A stretch of DNA of 64,000 nt from Aphis gossypii (Eukaryota > Arthropoda > Insecta > Hemiptera > Aphididae). The DNA lies in contig NC_065530.1 in the NCBI RefSeq assembly GCF_020184175.1, positions 34,945,260 to 35,009,259 of the forward strand. Direction: 5' to 3'. Below the pieces are notes generated by a model that worked only from the letters and a program-made list of their open reading frames with translations, made no database searches and was not told the DNA's origin. Positions 29,929 through 44,300 of this stretch are shown piece after piece (positions within the stretch are counted from its first letter, which is position 1; every line of letters begins with the position of its first letter). The position numbers were made by a program, and so were the translations under genes.

Positions 29929-32900
29929 TATACCCTCGCGTCCCAATGACGAAAAAATAATTAATTTTGAATCATCTTGTTCTTAATTTCGTCGTGTAAA
30001 ATCAACTTGTGTATTATTTTTGTCTTTTTTTTTTGATTAAAAAGTGTTTTAAAAAACAAAATATGTTTAAAGCTGATTTAAAATGAAAGCAGTTTAAACA
30101 ATCACATTTAGACTCTCCTATTTAGATACTGTATTTACACTGAGTAAATATATTATTACACATAGGTACTGTAATAATATTTATATATCATATTATAATT
30201 TAAACATAGATTCTCCAAATTATAAATGTGTTCAAAACGAGCATTTTGCAATCGTTTTTGAATTCTCTTGAAGAATTAATGATACTATGTAGTTATAATA
30301 TTGTATTAATTGTATTAGTTTGTAATTAATGAAAGATAACTATTTTAATAATTTAATGTGTATAGCGTACACTAACCAAATAGAATAAGTGTTATTTTTA
30401 TATAATTTGATTTAGAACACTTGGTCCCCCACACGAGTCTTCTTAGAGGGGCTAAGTAAGTATTCATATATAAACAAAATAAACATAAATAATAAATACA
30501 TCTAAAAAACCTTGTAGATTGTTTATTTTGATAAGGCGTATTTGAAAATACATCAATATTATTTTTGGAGCTAAGTGTACTATAATTTATTATTGCCAAT
30601 ATATAGTGATCTAGTGTTGCAGTTTTTAATTATTTTTTGACGATGATAATTACTATTCGAATTATTATGAGTACAAAAAATTTAATTTTATACTCACATC
30701 TACATTATAGACACATAATAACACAAACAGAATCATTTTGAAAGTTTAAACACAATAGGTACTGAATAATATAAAATAAACGACTCTAGTTGTTTAACTT
30801 TTATGTACAATTACACAATATAAAAGATAAATCTATAGAAATAAATCAACTTATATTATTATTTGTTTCTAATTTATTTCAAACGATAATATTTTTTAAA
30901 AAAACATAACTATCAAAGACCGTTTTACTACCTCGTATAAATATAAGTTTAATATTCATTTAATTACTCGGTATAATATTTAAATGTACCTATGTAGTTG
31001 TTCTAAGTTCACGGTTTCGATAAAAATTCATTGTTATCTATAAAATAGTTGCATATAATATAATTGCTCGGAAAGTCGATGTACGACATTAGAAAATATA
31101 ATCTTGTAATCGAAAAGTATAGAAAAACTTTGAAACGTTAAACAATGGGGTCTAATCGACTCGTATTATTATAGCTGATTAAATGGTATGTAATTCTGCG
31201 CATGCAGGATGTAAAAAGGAACACAAAGAACTGAAAGGACGGTTAGTTGCGAATATCGCGGTTTCGTGCAAAAAACTAAATATATTATTTATAAATAATC
31301 GTAGATTTTGCGTACAGATAAGCTCGGTTGACCGGAAACGGATATGGCCGAGAACAATTGTAGAGAAAAGTAATAACCACCTTGGAAATCCCGAGTATCT
31401 ATACAGCAGCTATATGTATATAATGTTATACATACTGCAGAACTGCAGATGAGTGAATAGTTATATTTCGCATGGTGCTAATGCGTATATTAAGATATTA
31501 CCTATATAGAGTATGCGGTGCGAAACTTTCGCGCCGATTCGCAATTCGGAGGTTCATATTGCGTATACGCATTATAATATACATTAAAAATATACTCAAG
31601 ACCATATATTAAAATAATATTCGCAGCCGTATGATATTATGATAATGGGTATATACGGCATACACGCACCGCAACCGAATTCGCAACATTAATCTGTATA
31701 CGTGTGTGAATATAATATATATAATATACCAGCACATGTTCCTGTGTATAGGGTATACCTATCTAATTCTATAACAAACACGCTTGTGCACTCTCCGAGA
31801 AGATTTCTATTAAGCGGAACACGTATACTTTTATTGTGAACTCCTCGAGTAAATTATTATTTTTATTATTATTATTATTAAACGTATACCTATAACCGAA
31901 AACAAATTCTTACCATTTTATTTTCGGCCGACGCCGCTGTCTATTGTGTTCTGCAATTTCTAACGCGAATTTACTATTATTTGTCGATTTTTAGCGTTCG
32001 TGACCGTTTCGTTACCGGCATAATATACAAACACATTATATATCATGTCCTTGTCTCGTGCAGGAGGACGGTTCCATTAATATTTGATCGTGTCGAAAAC
32101 GAAGATCGCGTCGGCGGACTCGGATACGCTTGGAACTGACTTCATATGTATATAATATATATAGGTATGGGTACTGTGTATAGTTGTAATTTAGCTGCAT
32201 AACTACTCGCTAGTGTCCAGTCCATATAAGACGTGATTTCTTAAACTTAAACTACGCTACAAATACAATCGGTTTACTATTGTTCATTGATTGAAAAATA
32301 CAGAGAAAACGAAAAAACTATTTCAATTTAATGTTTTCAAAGGGTTGTAAGCTTGCAACTCAAAAACATTTTTAACACGCATATAAAAATTCGCACATCT
32401 GAAACATGATTACCCCTGCGATAGCTCATATTTATAACCTCATCGTTAGATCTTTAGTAATAACGTTATAACCTAACCCAATAATTTTTTAATTATAGGT
32501 TTCACCTATATTATAATATATAAATATATCCATATGTATCTTTAATTATACAAATATCAGTTGTTATCTGACTTCACTTGAGAATAAATGAACAATTGTA
32601 AAATACGACGGCACTATCATGTACGTATGTGCAATAGGTATCTTAGTTTTAGTGTATCTCAGTTCGCAGGCAAATCGGCGTAATAATGCACCTTACTATG
32701 TGAACTAATTCGACCAAAATATGCGCATACTTATTCGTATATTTTTTTTAACTAGATTCAAAAAAATGACTACTCTTTAACCTTTGCTGAAAGCAATCTT
32801 TAAAACTTTCGTAAAAATCGATCTTGCAGTTTTTGTGTATTTTATCTGTATACATATGTATATACTATATAGATTGTATATTTGTATGCAATTTTCTTTT

Positions 32901-35900
32901 ATTCTGTAACCATTATAGCTACTATCCTAATATCCTATAGATAAACTACAAAAGATTCTATTTTCGTGTGTTGAAACGAAATTCCTGCGTGAGCCACCTT
33001 ATTAAAACAATCTATACCTATAATGGGTTAAAAAAACGAAGTTATAAACACTCTCCAAGTCTCATGGAGTATGTGAGTAAAATTTGACGTTAATTGGTTC
33101 AGTAGTTTCCTGCAAGTCCAAAAGTGTACTAATTTTTATAGATAAATATACATATGTATTATATTAAAAAATGTCATACAATATCTTAATATCTCAATAT
33201 CCGTCAATGTCTATATAATGACGGGTTGTATGATGAGACTGTTCGTAGGAAAAAGTATATACATTTAAGAAATTTTACGTTTGGTATCTTGCTAATATAC
33301 ACTTATATATATTTGTTCCTATTATTATTATACGTTATAAGAATTCACAATTTTTTTAGTGTGGTTAAAGCGTTGGTTTTCATGTCCAGAGAAAGTTAAT
33401 CAACTTTTTTAAATCTCACTGTTGAATCAAAAAATCAAGTGTTTTGTATTAGTGAAAATATATTAAAGAATAGAAACATTTTCACAGCTAAATAAAACTT
33501 TCGATACATAAATATATATACAACAATGATACAATAGTACAAATAATAATTGTTGTTTAAATCTCTAATAAATAGTATAATATATTATATTATTTATATT
33601 CTAATATTCTATATAATATAAGTGTTTTAATTAAAGTATACATCTTTTATTACTATTTTTATATAAATTGTTACACCAAATGTTATTTTATAACATTTTA
33701 TACTAAATAATACAGTGCAACTTCTAAATACCAATCATTCTTGATCGCTGAAATGTTGTTTACGGAAGAAGATTTAGTTTGAAGTTTTTCTTAAAAAAAA
33801 TCGCTTATACATGGAAGTGTCCGTTAAGAAAGATTTCATTGTATATTTTTGTTATTTCTGTATAGAGATGATACGTAGTTTGTAATGTTTTTATTATAAA
33901 AGCTCTGTTTTTAGAAATTACTTCAATTGAGATATTATTGAATTCCTCTCATGAGTATAAGATATTAAAATACATATATTTATTATTTTAAAGCGATGAC
34001 TTATGTATGATAAACAATTTATTAAAGTTAAACTACGAGCGAACCGTTTAAAATGTAGTAATATAGAATTTTGTAATTAACTAATGAATAATACGTTTGT
34101 TATAGCCACCACATTGATGGAAATTAATAGATCAATTTTTTAAAATATTTGCTTAGTAACTTATTTTTAAATAAATGTATTTTTTTGAGTTTTTAAGTCA
34201 CTAAAATAAAAATAAGGTAAATGTTATAAATTATAATAAATTCTAAACCCTCCATAACTATAATAAGAAGTTATTTTTTTCAGAAGCATTTTTATTAAAG
34301 ACATAGTTGTTGACGGATATAATGCCATAGTCATATATATTGTGTACCCAGCTTGTACTTATATATAAAGATGTTTGAGAAACTCACAAGTTATCTTAAG
34401 TGTATATACGTGCGAATATATTATATGGAATAATAATGAGAATACGAAGACGTATATATTATATTATATGTTAGTCTACAGAGGCGCGTCATAGTTTTCC
34501 GCGTCGAGGAGACTTTAACGACCGGACGCGTCTGCTAAACGACTGAGTGATTGCAAGGCGATTTAATCGTACATGATTTCGAATTCGGTTTTGTGTGACG
34601 AGGACCCTACAGGAAGTGTAAAAAAAAATGTTGTCCCATCTTGGAATATATTATATTTTATATTATGCACCTATCACCTATACCAATAATAATATACGAA
34701 GACTATAATATTACATATAGATATACATTATAAGATAGCGTTTTCTTTCGATATAAATAATTTTATTTTTATTTTTTATTATTTATTTACTGCTATTGCT
34801 CACTTTTTTTCCGCCGCATTTTCACTCATTATGTTGTTCAACACAACAGACGTGTATATGCGGTACGGATCGTGACAATAGATGCGCTCGAGTTGCACGG
34901 TTCGCCGCGGATTTATAATAAATCAAACGGAGTTAGAACGCGGCACACAAATGATACTTGTCATGTCTGCGTGTGGAAACATGGAAATTATTGCGATATA
35001 TTATACAAAATATTACAATATATACATATTATGGACGGGAAAATTTGATTTCGATACAGACACACATCGACAGTACTCGTTACACGTATTTATATTATAT
35101 ATATAGGTATATATATATAAATATTGTAATATGACCGTGTACATCATGACGTGTGTGTTATGTGTGTAATATGTATGATATATATTCTAATACAACTATG
35201 CAATAAATTTGCCCTCAACACTGTATAGGTGCACAGTCAGTATCATATTAGAAAAATACAAACATTTTAGTTATTATTGGCGGTGAAGAGTTTGCCGTTG
35301 GTTTTGTTTGTTTTTTATTCTCTGAGTAAGAATAACAGTCTGAAAAAATAATATATTATACATAGCCTACATTTTTTCTGATCTTTATGTGTTATCCGTT
35401 ATCGCTTACCGGTATTGTTATTATAATAAATCATTTGTTTTTTTTTTCATAAAAAAACAATTTTAATCATCTTCGTCCAAAGACTTGGTCCATTAACAAT
35501 AATAATAGGGTCATTTCTATACCTATTACCCATAATATAATAAAATAAAATCCATTTATTACACTTATTCATTTAATCACCTGCTAATACATTTTTTTAG
35601 TGTGACAATAATGATACAATATATATATATTCAAAAATCACATTTATAGCATTTATAGTTGATTATATACCTATATAAATATACCAAGCCACCAAGGTTT
35701 AGACTGATAATAATATTATAATATTACATTATTATTATTTATGTGTCTCCAGCATCCACACATCGGAATTAAATATATTTTTTTTGTAATATATATGTTT
35801 TACCACGATTTATAAGTTTAATAATTATATGCTTTCTAAATATTTGTTTTGCTTTTAACTTGTACCTATTACTATTGTTTGATTTGTGATTTTTAATAAT

Positions 35901-38900
35901 TCGAAACTTACACATATTTATAGGAGAGAAAACATGATGCATGTTTATTGTTTCACCTTAGATTTATTTTCTGTAAATTTACATAATATGTTTTAAATTC
36001 GTATGTTAGAAATAACTACTAGATATTTAGTTTAAATAATTTAATAAAAATAAAAAATTCCTATATATATCATATTTGAGGGAAAAGATTTTAATTTATC
36101 TTAATCACGTTATTTCATTATAAAAAGTTCACTACTAACAAGCTTACTAGCATACTATAAGTATTCTTATAAATACTAAAATTACCTACTACATATTATA
36201 TAATATTATACGTGTGTGTATGTGTATATTTATTATTTTTTTATGTACCTACTACCTATATTTTATTCATGAGTTATGATAAATTTATTATATAATATTA
36301 TATAAATAATCATTTTACTCATTATTGGAATGAACCATTATTTCATAATATAGGTATATATTATCTAAGTAATTGATAAAAATTATTTATTAATAAAAAG
36401 TGTACTCTCATTAGGTTCGTTTAAAATACACCGTACATAAATATATAATAATATAGAATATTAATATATTATTATAATACATATAACATTTATTGTAGGA
36501 AATTTTTAAATATTTAATTAGAACTTACATTTTTATGTATAGTAAATTACCATAATGGATGAATCATTTTATTTGTTGTTTAAATTTGCGTAGTTATTTT
36601 ATTATATACTTAACTATAACACTATCTACAATAATAATTTGAATCAGACCTATTTTCAAATTTCTTTCTGAAAAATAATATAATTTTTACGTTTCATAAT
36701 TATATGGTTAGGACTATCCATGTACAATTTCGAACACTTATACGTTTCTGGAATATTGGGATATATTTTATTTGTTGACATTTTCACAAATCATGTGGAT
36801 AATTTAATGATATTTAACGATATATCAATTTTAAACATAAACTTCTTAAATTACTTATTGTAAATGAAGTAATGATGCAATAGGACTAAATGTCCTATTG
36901 TGAACCACCAATGCGGGAAATAATCATAGATATTTTTATAATATTTATTTTAATAAGAAAATCTTTGGAAACATTTTTTATAATAATTATAATAATAACT
37001 TTATTGTCTTTGTTTTAAAAAATATGTAATGGTTAAGCGAACACATAGTTGCTCTTTCGGCATAGCACTTACTTGCATTATATTTTTAATATTTGAGTAA
37101 CGGCTATAGAATTTGAATTCTACTGATTTAATTTATTTTTTTTGAACTGCTTTTTTTGTTGATGCTTCCTCGTCAAAATATCACAGAATATTATAGTATG
37201 TACTAGGTACCTGTAACGAATATAATAACACTTAAATATGTGTTAGTTATAATTAAATTATAAACGTTTTAGAAACTAAACGCCTATTATAGTATACGAG
37301 AAAAATATACTTATAAACAATTATAAAATATATAAATATATCATAATAAAAATACCTACATTTATTTAAATTTAGAATAAAAAATATAGGAATACGTTGA
37401 TATTTTTAGGCTCTAGGTATTGCTCATATAAAAATAATTTGTACATTGATTCAACCACAATACTTCCATAGATAAATTATATACCTAATGTAATAATAAG
37501 GTCAATTCTAACCAATATTAGTGTTATACTTGTATATAAGTTGTCCTCTAATCAGTGACTTCCAACAAATAAAACGATATAATTATGATGCACGACCTTA
37601 ATGAGCTGAGATATTATTGTTGAAATTTTTACTGTAATATTTCTACGTTACCAAGTGACACCGATAATCAAAATATTTGATTGGAAAAAAAAAGACGACC
37701 AAAGACAGTCGTTGGATATTATACTAACGGGCCGAAAGGTGACAAAAACGCAAATACGCAATACACATATTTTATACAGAAAAACTGCGTTTCTAATCTT
37801 CCTTTTAGTAATTACTATACACACTTACACTCGATCACTTAGAACTACGCCAATTTTACTTTTAATAATAATAAAATTGTAACGTCAAAATGTAGTAAAC
37901 ATATTCCTCCTTCGTGTTCGTAATTTTTTTTTTCTTCGAATAATTGTTTAAATAATTATTAATGTGTTCATTGAAGCGCGTATAATATTATACTCTATAC
38001 ACGGGCTGCAAAGAAAAATATCGTAGCTTATCAAATTAATAATTGTACACAAATTGATGTGTTCGAGTTGTTATGCGGGAGGCGTCAATAAACTATTTGA
38101 CTATTATGTTTTTATATAAATATATAGGGAATTATGTTTTAATTGCATTCGTTTTATGAGAGAGAAAACACGTGTACCTATTATAGCTTTTATAACATTT
38201 TAGTTAAATAATACTTTCACATTAGGTTCGAATATTTATCGAGATAATGCTTATAATATTAGTATAAATTATTTATTTACCTTCCGTAGGTATTACATTT
38301 TTTTAAACTAAAAATTGGAATGTAACTTCAAAAATTATTTTCTTTTTTTATGAAATTTATTGTAAAACGATTTGTTATATTATCTTAAGTACCTATTATT
38401 TAATACAGTTTTGATGACAATTAATAATTATATAATGAAGTAATAGTTTGATGTATTAATGAAGCCTATCAACAATTATATTTTATTATTTTAATTAAGT
38501 TGCATAATATCCAACTAATTCTCTATACAAAATCAATAAAATTATTTTATTACCTAATAAGATTTTTTTAAAACATCAAAATTATATTATAAAGAAATAG
38601 TATCCGTGTGTGTGCATTATACAAAAAAAAACCGTATTTGTTATTTATGAGTATTTTATAGGAATGATTTCTCTATATAATTAATATAGACGAATGTGAC
38701 TGCTTTGAAAATTATTTGAAGAATATTTTGTAATTTCATTGGTTACTCCGAACAAAATTCAATTTCAACATAATATAATGACGCCGAAGAAGTGCACACG
38801 TTCATATTAATGGGATAACTTTTTTTTCTAAAATAATGTTTCGCAAAATCAGTGCCGTGGGAAAGTTGAACAGATATTCAAAAAGTAATTTGATCTACCT
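29929..38900. other. AT-rich non-coding stretch, first part of the presumed long intron
   Basis: No supported exon. Short open frames (30372-30599 minus, 31183-31452 plus, 34882-35106 plus, 37655-37882 plus) lack a splice-consistent context and familiar motifs. GC-richer patches at 31500-32110 and 34480-34600 may be regulatory. A perfect 9-bp hairpin lies at 36878-36900. Confidence 0.5.
36878..36900. repeat. Small perfect inverted repeat
   Basis: CAATAGGAC, loop TAAAT, GTCCTATTG: a 9-bp perfect stem with mixed base composition, so less likely by chance than the many AT-only palindromes around it. Confidence 0.6.
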
Positions 38901-41350
38901 ACTCGAGTTTGATACATACACACACACATATATATAATACACACGCGTAACTGAACACAATTTTTCACTAGTATATATCTGAAAGTATTCTTTTTGTTAA
39001 GTCGTAGTCGTTAATGAGAATAACACTTTCCAACGACATTGACCGGGTATAATTTTGTTTGAACAATTCGTTACTGGAAAAGCGATATCAATACGAAAAC
39101 AATCGGGCGGAGTGGAGTGAATTAATTATCGAAAAGAGTTTCGCGCTCAATCGTACACGTAGGTATATATTTGCATAGGTAGAACACGGGCAGACCGGAC
39201 CGACCGAGGGCAATGGTTCGGTGTACGTATTTTTCATTCAAATCATCATCATAATATACATTACTATATTATAATATGAAGTATAGTTGCACTGGACTAT
39301 AAAACAAATTGTATTGATTAATCCGATGGTCGTTTGGCGACCAGTAGGCGTGAGGGTTACATTCGACAATAATTATTAATGTCATAAAACAATATAATAT
39401 TGTATTTCAGTATACGAATTACGATCGTGCTGATCTACATTCGATGAAATTCGATGCCACTGGCGGGAAATCACGGGTACTCGTGTCCGAAGTGTCTTGT
39501 CAACTGAATGTATTAAGACTTCATTCCGCGCCGTAGCGAATTTACTTATTATTAGTCATTACTATAGTGGCACATTTAAGCATTAAATATGCGCCTCGGG
39601 GTAACATATTTTCATTGGCGCCTCACCTCTTCCCGCCTACAATTGACATTGCACTCTTATGGCTATATTAACTGATTGTAATTTAATACAATATGTAATA
39701 TCGAGAATATTTTGCCGAGAACCAATAACAATAAATTTAGAAATAATTCTAAAACTATGAACTTAACTTTTTAGTTTGTCAAGAAATGTATCAACCTTCA
39801 ATAAAAAGAGTGGTTTCTAAAAGAAAATTGCACGTAGTTGGTATTTTTTTTTTTAAGAACAGAGGTGGGTTATGCAAATTAAAAGATCCATAGTACTTAT
39901 TAAAACGATTGGGATATTGGGAATTTCTAGACATAATGTAATTTTTCGTACCCTATAGGTTTAGCATTCGTTACTCTATATAGATACCCGTATAAAAATT
40001 AATTTAAACTTTTATCTCTGGCGGAAAAAATAAAAAAAAGATTTGAAATTGCACGAATTATTTTGAATAACTCTGTATTATGTTATATAGCTGCAGACTC
40101 CGCGGCCGTCTCGGAAAGAAAATTGTCAACACAGTGTCATCCAGTGCAGCGTCGTAAAAGAAATTGTATATAAACCGTGTAGGGGTAAGTCAGGACCTAT
40201 GTAATGTAATTTATCGATTCACAGTTCAAACGATCTCTGTAAATTATTAGCAAACATATTATTATGTTAATGTATATAAAACGCGTCTTGTGGAGAAAAT
40301 CTAAAAACCAAAAATAACACACAACAAAGGCAAAAAGTAAAAAAAAAAAAAGCAAAAGCTATAGGTACACACTTAAATTATCACGCATACTTAGATTATT
40401 ATTATGACTTATCGATTGCGGTGTGCATGACGTATAAATCACGTTTTATTTCACGAGCAACTCACATCGCGCATCAGACGTCACGATAAAGATGCGCCGG
40501 AAAAACGAGGGAAAACTAAAGACCATTATAAGATCTCATGAGCGTTGATTATGCACGCAATCGCTGTGCGTGTATATACCTATTATCTATATGTATTTGT
40601 TTCTGTTTTATTTCTATTTTTTTTTTTTTTTATTATTATTTCTTTTAATTGCCAGTGGTTTTTTACGCACTTTGTTTTACTGTACGGTTCCGGTACGATT
40701 TGGGTTGGTCGCAATTATATATGTTATATTGTTATTATTCCCGCGATGAACTACTTGTGCGGAGCTGTATTAATTAGTCCGACGCCGACGCTGCCGCCGC
40801 CACAACGACATGTCGGGCGCACATCCTCGTCGAAGAGTGACATTCGTCGCCATCACGCAGTCTGATTCGGTCAAAACGCCCACAAATTACGTGTAGATAG
40901 TAGACGATAACTGCAGCAGCTCGTTAAAATACGTGTTTAAATATATATCTATATATAAGTCATCATAGAATAATTAGTGTATATTGTTGTTGTTGAAAGC
41001 GACACGTCTTAGTCACTGCAGTTTGAAAAATATTAAAATGAAAATAAATAATATCGTCACGACAATCTCTACCGATCTTCGCGGAGTTTTCGTGTTGTTC
41101 GGACGACGCGCGTTTCAACGCACCGCACACGTTCCCGTTTACGCGTGTTTTTTCGCACGGGAGTCTCGAAAATCTTTACGTTCCCAAATGGAATTAATCG
41201 ATTTTTCACCGACAATAACCGATCGGTATAAAATGCCGAATTTAATACATCGAGTATTTTTGTTTAAAGTATATCGCGATGATATTATTATACTATACTT
41301 ACTGCTTCTGTATTAGATTACGCGCATAATAATTATTAGACTGTCGAGAA
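38901..41350. other. GC-richer non-coding islands within the long gap
   Basis: Patches at 39040-39230, 39420-39610, 40080-40170, 40740-40920 and 41050-41240 are richer in CpG than their surroundings. A good acceptor-like TTGTATTTCAG at 39400-39410 precedes one of them, but no frame after it stays open long enough to judge. Frames at 40545-40865 and 40984-41316 were not accepted as coding. Conserved regulatory elements or untranslated exons are possible. Confidence 0.35.
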
Positions 41351-44300
41351 CGAGTTCCAGATCGAATATAATCGTTGTATTACTATTTATGATGGTATTT
41401 TTTTTCGATTTCAACGAAACCAACATAATACAATTATATATAATGAATTAGAACGAGACACGTGCGTGAAGTTGACCCCTGCACAATTGACATGACCGAT
41501 TTATTTCAGTTTTATTTTATTTTAAAAAAATACGATTTAAAAATATTGTTTTTGGTTCTGTGGGAAATTATTAACATTGAGGTAGTGTTACAGAGTTGGA
41601 ATGGATTATGCCGTGGACCTCATTGGCAATAATTGACATAGAAGAGACATTAGCGATGAATGATTTATTTTTTTTTTAGTTTGAATTTAAATATAAAATA
41701 TAAATTTCAAAGTTTTTATAAATTAATTCATTTTGATGTTATACATTATATACAATATCAGTATGCTATAGATTAAAATCACTTTTCACTTTAACTCACT
41801 GTATCTTATTATATATATTTTATGTTTTCTTTATTGTTTATTATAATTATTTTTTTCTGTTTTTGTTTCGTATTACATCTTTTATCCGTATGTTAACATT
41901 TTAACTAGGTATGTACTTAAATGTTTCTTGTAATGTAATCATTAGTAGGCTACCAGTCCGTCCTTTCAATAAGTAAATAATGATTTAGTTTTTATGTCTC
42001 ATACTACAAACTATATTTTAATAGCTTGAAGTGTTAAAATATTTTTAAATATTTTTTTTTTAGATATTATTAACCATCAATCGTGAATCGTGATTCGTGA
42101 TAAATGATAATGTATATATTTTAGAAATAAATACGCATCATTATCGACCGATTGCTAATTTTTACTAAGCTATGAATGTCTTGTGTGTATTTACAGTTGT
42201 AAAAACAGATACCTACTCCAACTGCTAAGTTCTGACTGAAACAATCAAGTGTATCTGATCTGATAACTAAAACGTCTTAAAAATATTTTCTCTAATGATC
42301 CTATAAAATAAACAATAATTATAGTAGCGTACTAACTGTAATATCATGTTTTTTTGCTATAAGTCAATGTAGTTGATATTTTATGACTTAATGTAATAAA
42401 AAAACGTTATATTATTTTGGTTTATGATAAAAAACCCATATAGGTACACAGAAAAGATGGCTATTACACCTCCGGCCTTGAATGATAAATGATAATTATG
42501 GCACCAACTTCACGTATAAAAAGTAAATAATTTTCTAATAAAAATAAACTCTCGTCTCCCGAAATCATCGAATTAGCCTCTCTGAAGTCCATTATTAGCA
42601 GAAACCTCCCGTAAATTGTACTGTACTTACATCCATTATTTAATTAAAATATCTATAAATAGTATACACTTAATAATAGGTACTAATTAATTCGTGTGTA
42701 ACCAAGTATAATAATAGGAACATTCAATTTATATAAAATGGGAAATTTGGTGTTTTAATTACAAACTATTAAAAAATAATGCAATTCATTATGATTCATT
42801 ATGTTAATAATCGTACATAATCTAGAATTTTGAATTCATTATAATTATTTTAATAATAATATATAAGTGTATAGGTAGTTTAAAAATTATTAAATCTCCT
42901 AACTTTTCAAACTGGATATTTTAATTTACTGTTACGTTTCTTCAAGCCTTACTTCTCCAATGACTCAATATAATATTATTTTTTATATTCACTTTAAATA
43001 AAAAAAATATTTTAAACAATATGATTATAGTACTGTGATGATAGAGATTATTTTAATGATCTTGAAATATAATTGAATTTAACTGATACTGGGTACCTAC
43101 GTATAATCAAATTAAACACATATTTTAGTGTATTACAAAATAATCATAAACTATTGAGTTAACTACAAATAAATAATAATACATATAAAATATAAATTAA
43201 CTTAATAATGTTGTATTATTTTATATTTATTTAATAATTCAAAGTTCCATTTGTTTTTAAAATAACGGTCACCGATCATATTACTAATATTGTTATGATA
43301 TTTCAACTTTTTTTTATGAAATATTGGCAGGTACTTTATTTATGATACTATTTAGATTTTCCAAGTGAATATTTTTTTACAAATTATACTTTTTTAATTT
43401 TTAAATAGTGTTAGCAATAAATTAAGTTGTGCACAAACTACTATATAATAGGTAGTTATTGTACAATATTGAAGGGCATGTAAACGAGCATTCAATCGTA
43501 TAATAACGTTTACTTTAATGAAAAAATTGGTTCATCTATTTTAGTATTAAATCTCAAGTAGAGCTTGTCGAACTATTTGAACGCTACCAACCGGTAAATT
43601 GATATTTGTATTGTAAGGGTAAACTGATTGATAATTACCAATATTTTATATGAAAAATATACAGAATGCAATTTAAATCGTTAGTCATTTTCCTGTTGTA
43701 ATTTTTTGATTTTTGTTCGATTATTGTTATATATATATTATATATCGTGTTTCAATCTTCGGAGAAAATTTTTCAAATCCATGTACCTACGCGTTAGTAA
43801 TATATTATAATACCCAGTGGTCGTAGGCGTTAAGTCACTATACTATCAATATTAAAACTGATATCTGACGGCGTTTGTTGCATTTTCGAAAAAGACCGGA
43901 CTTCTGGATTGTATAGCTTTAAGGTTATTAAATGTTTGTCGTCACGGTTACATTGAATGTACATAAATATCTTCATTAATTGCTATAGTCAAGATTCTCG
44001 ATGGCGTTTTTTCACCAAATGTCACGTACCTAAACGACGTCTGATTACTAAAAAAAAAACAAAAAAAAAAAAAACGGACGACGACTATATCTATTATACA
44101 CATCAACACCGGTTCCCGAAACGTTTCGGCGATGTATAAAAGAAAGAATATAATTTTTCCAGAAATTGCCCTATAACACTAACTGTATAATTACTAACTA
44201 TTAAAGTGTATTTAAACACATTATTGTTATTTTTGTAGATGCGTGTTTTTGTGTGAGTGTATTAGGTACGCTAAAAACGATGTCCGTACAAATTAAATAT

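Noticed and set aside
30731..30745. Bantam-like string ATCATTTTGAAAG
   Set aside because: It lacks the exact bantam seed and downstream bases, and no complementary arm forming a precursor hairpin was seen nearby.
31183..31452. 89-codon frame after an ATGCAG acceptor-like site
   Set aside because: No polypyrimidine tract, no recognisable domain, and a weak exon context; not enough to call an exon.
40545..41316. Two frames of 106 and 110 codons
   Set aside because: The first is dominated by poly-Phe and low-complexity sequence, the second starts at a TTG repeat. Neither has motifs or splice support; the GC-richer composition alone explains the open frames.
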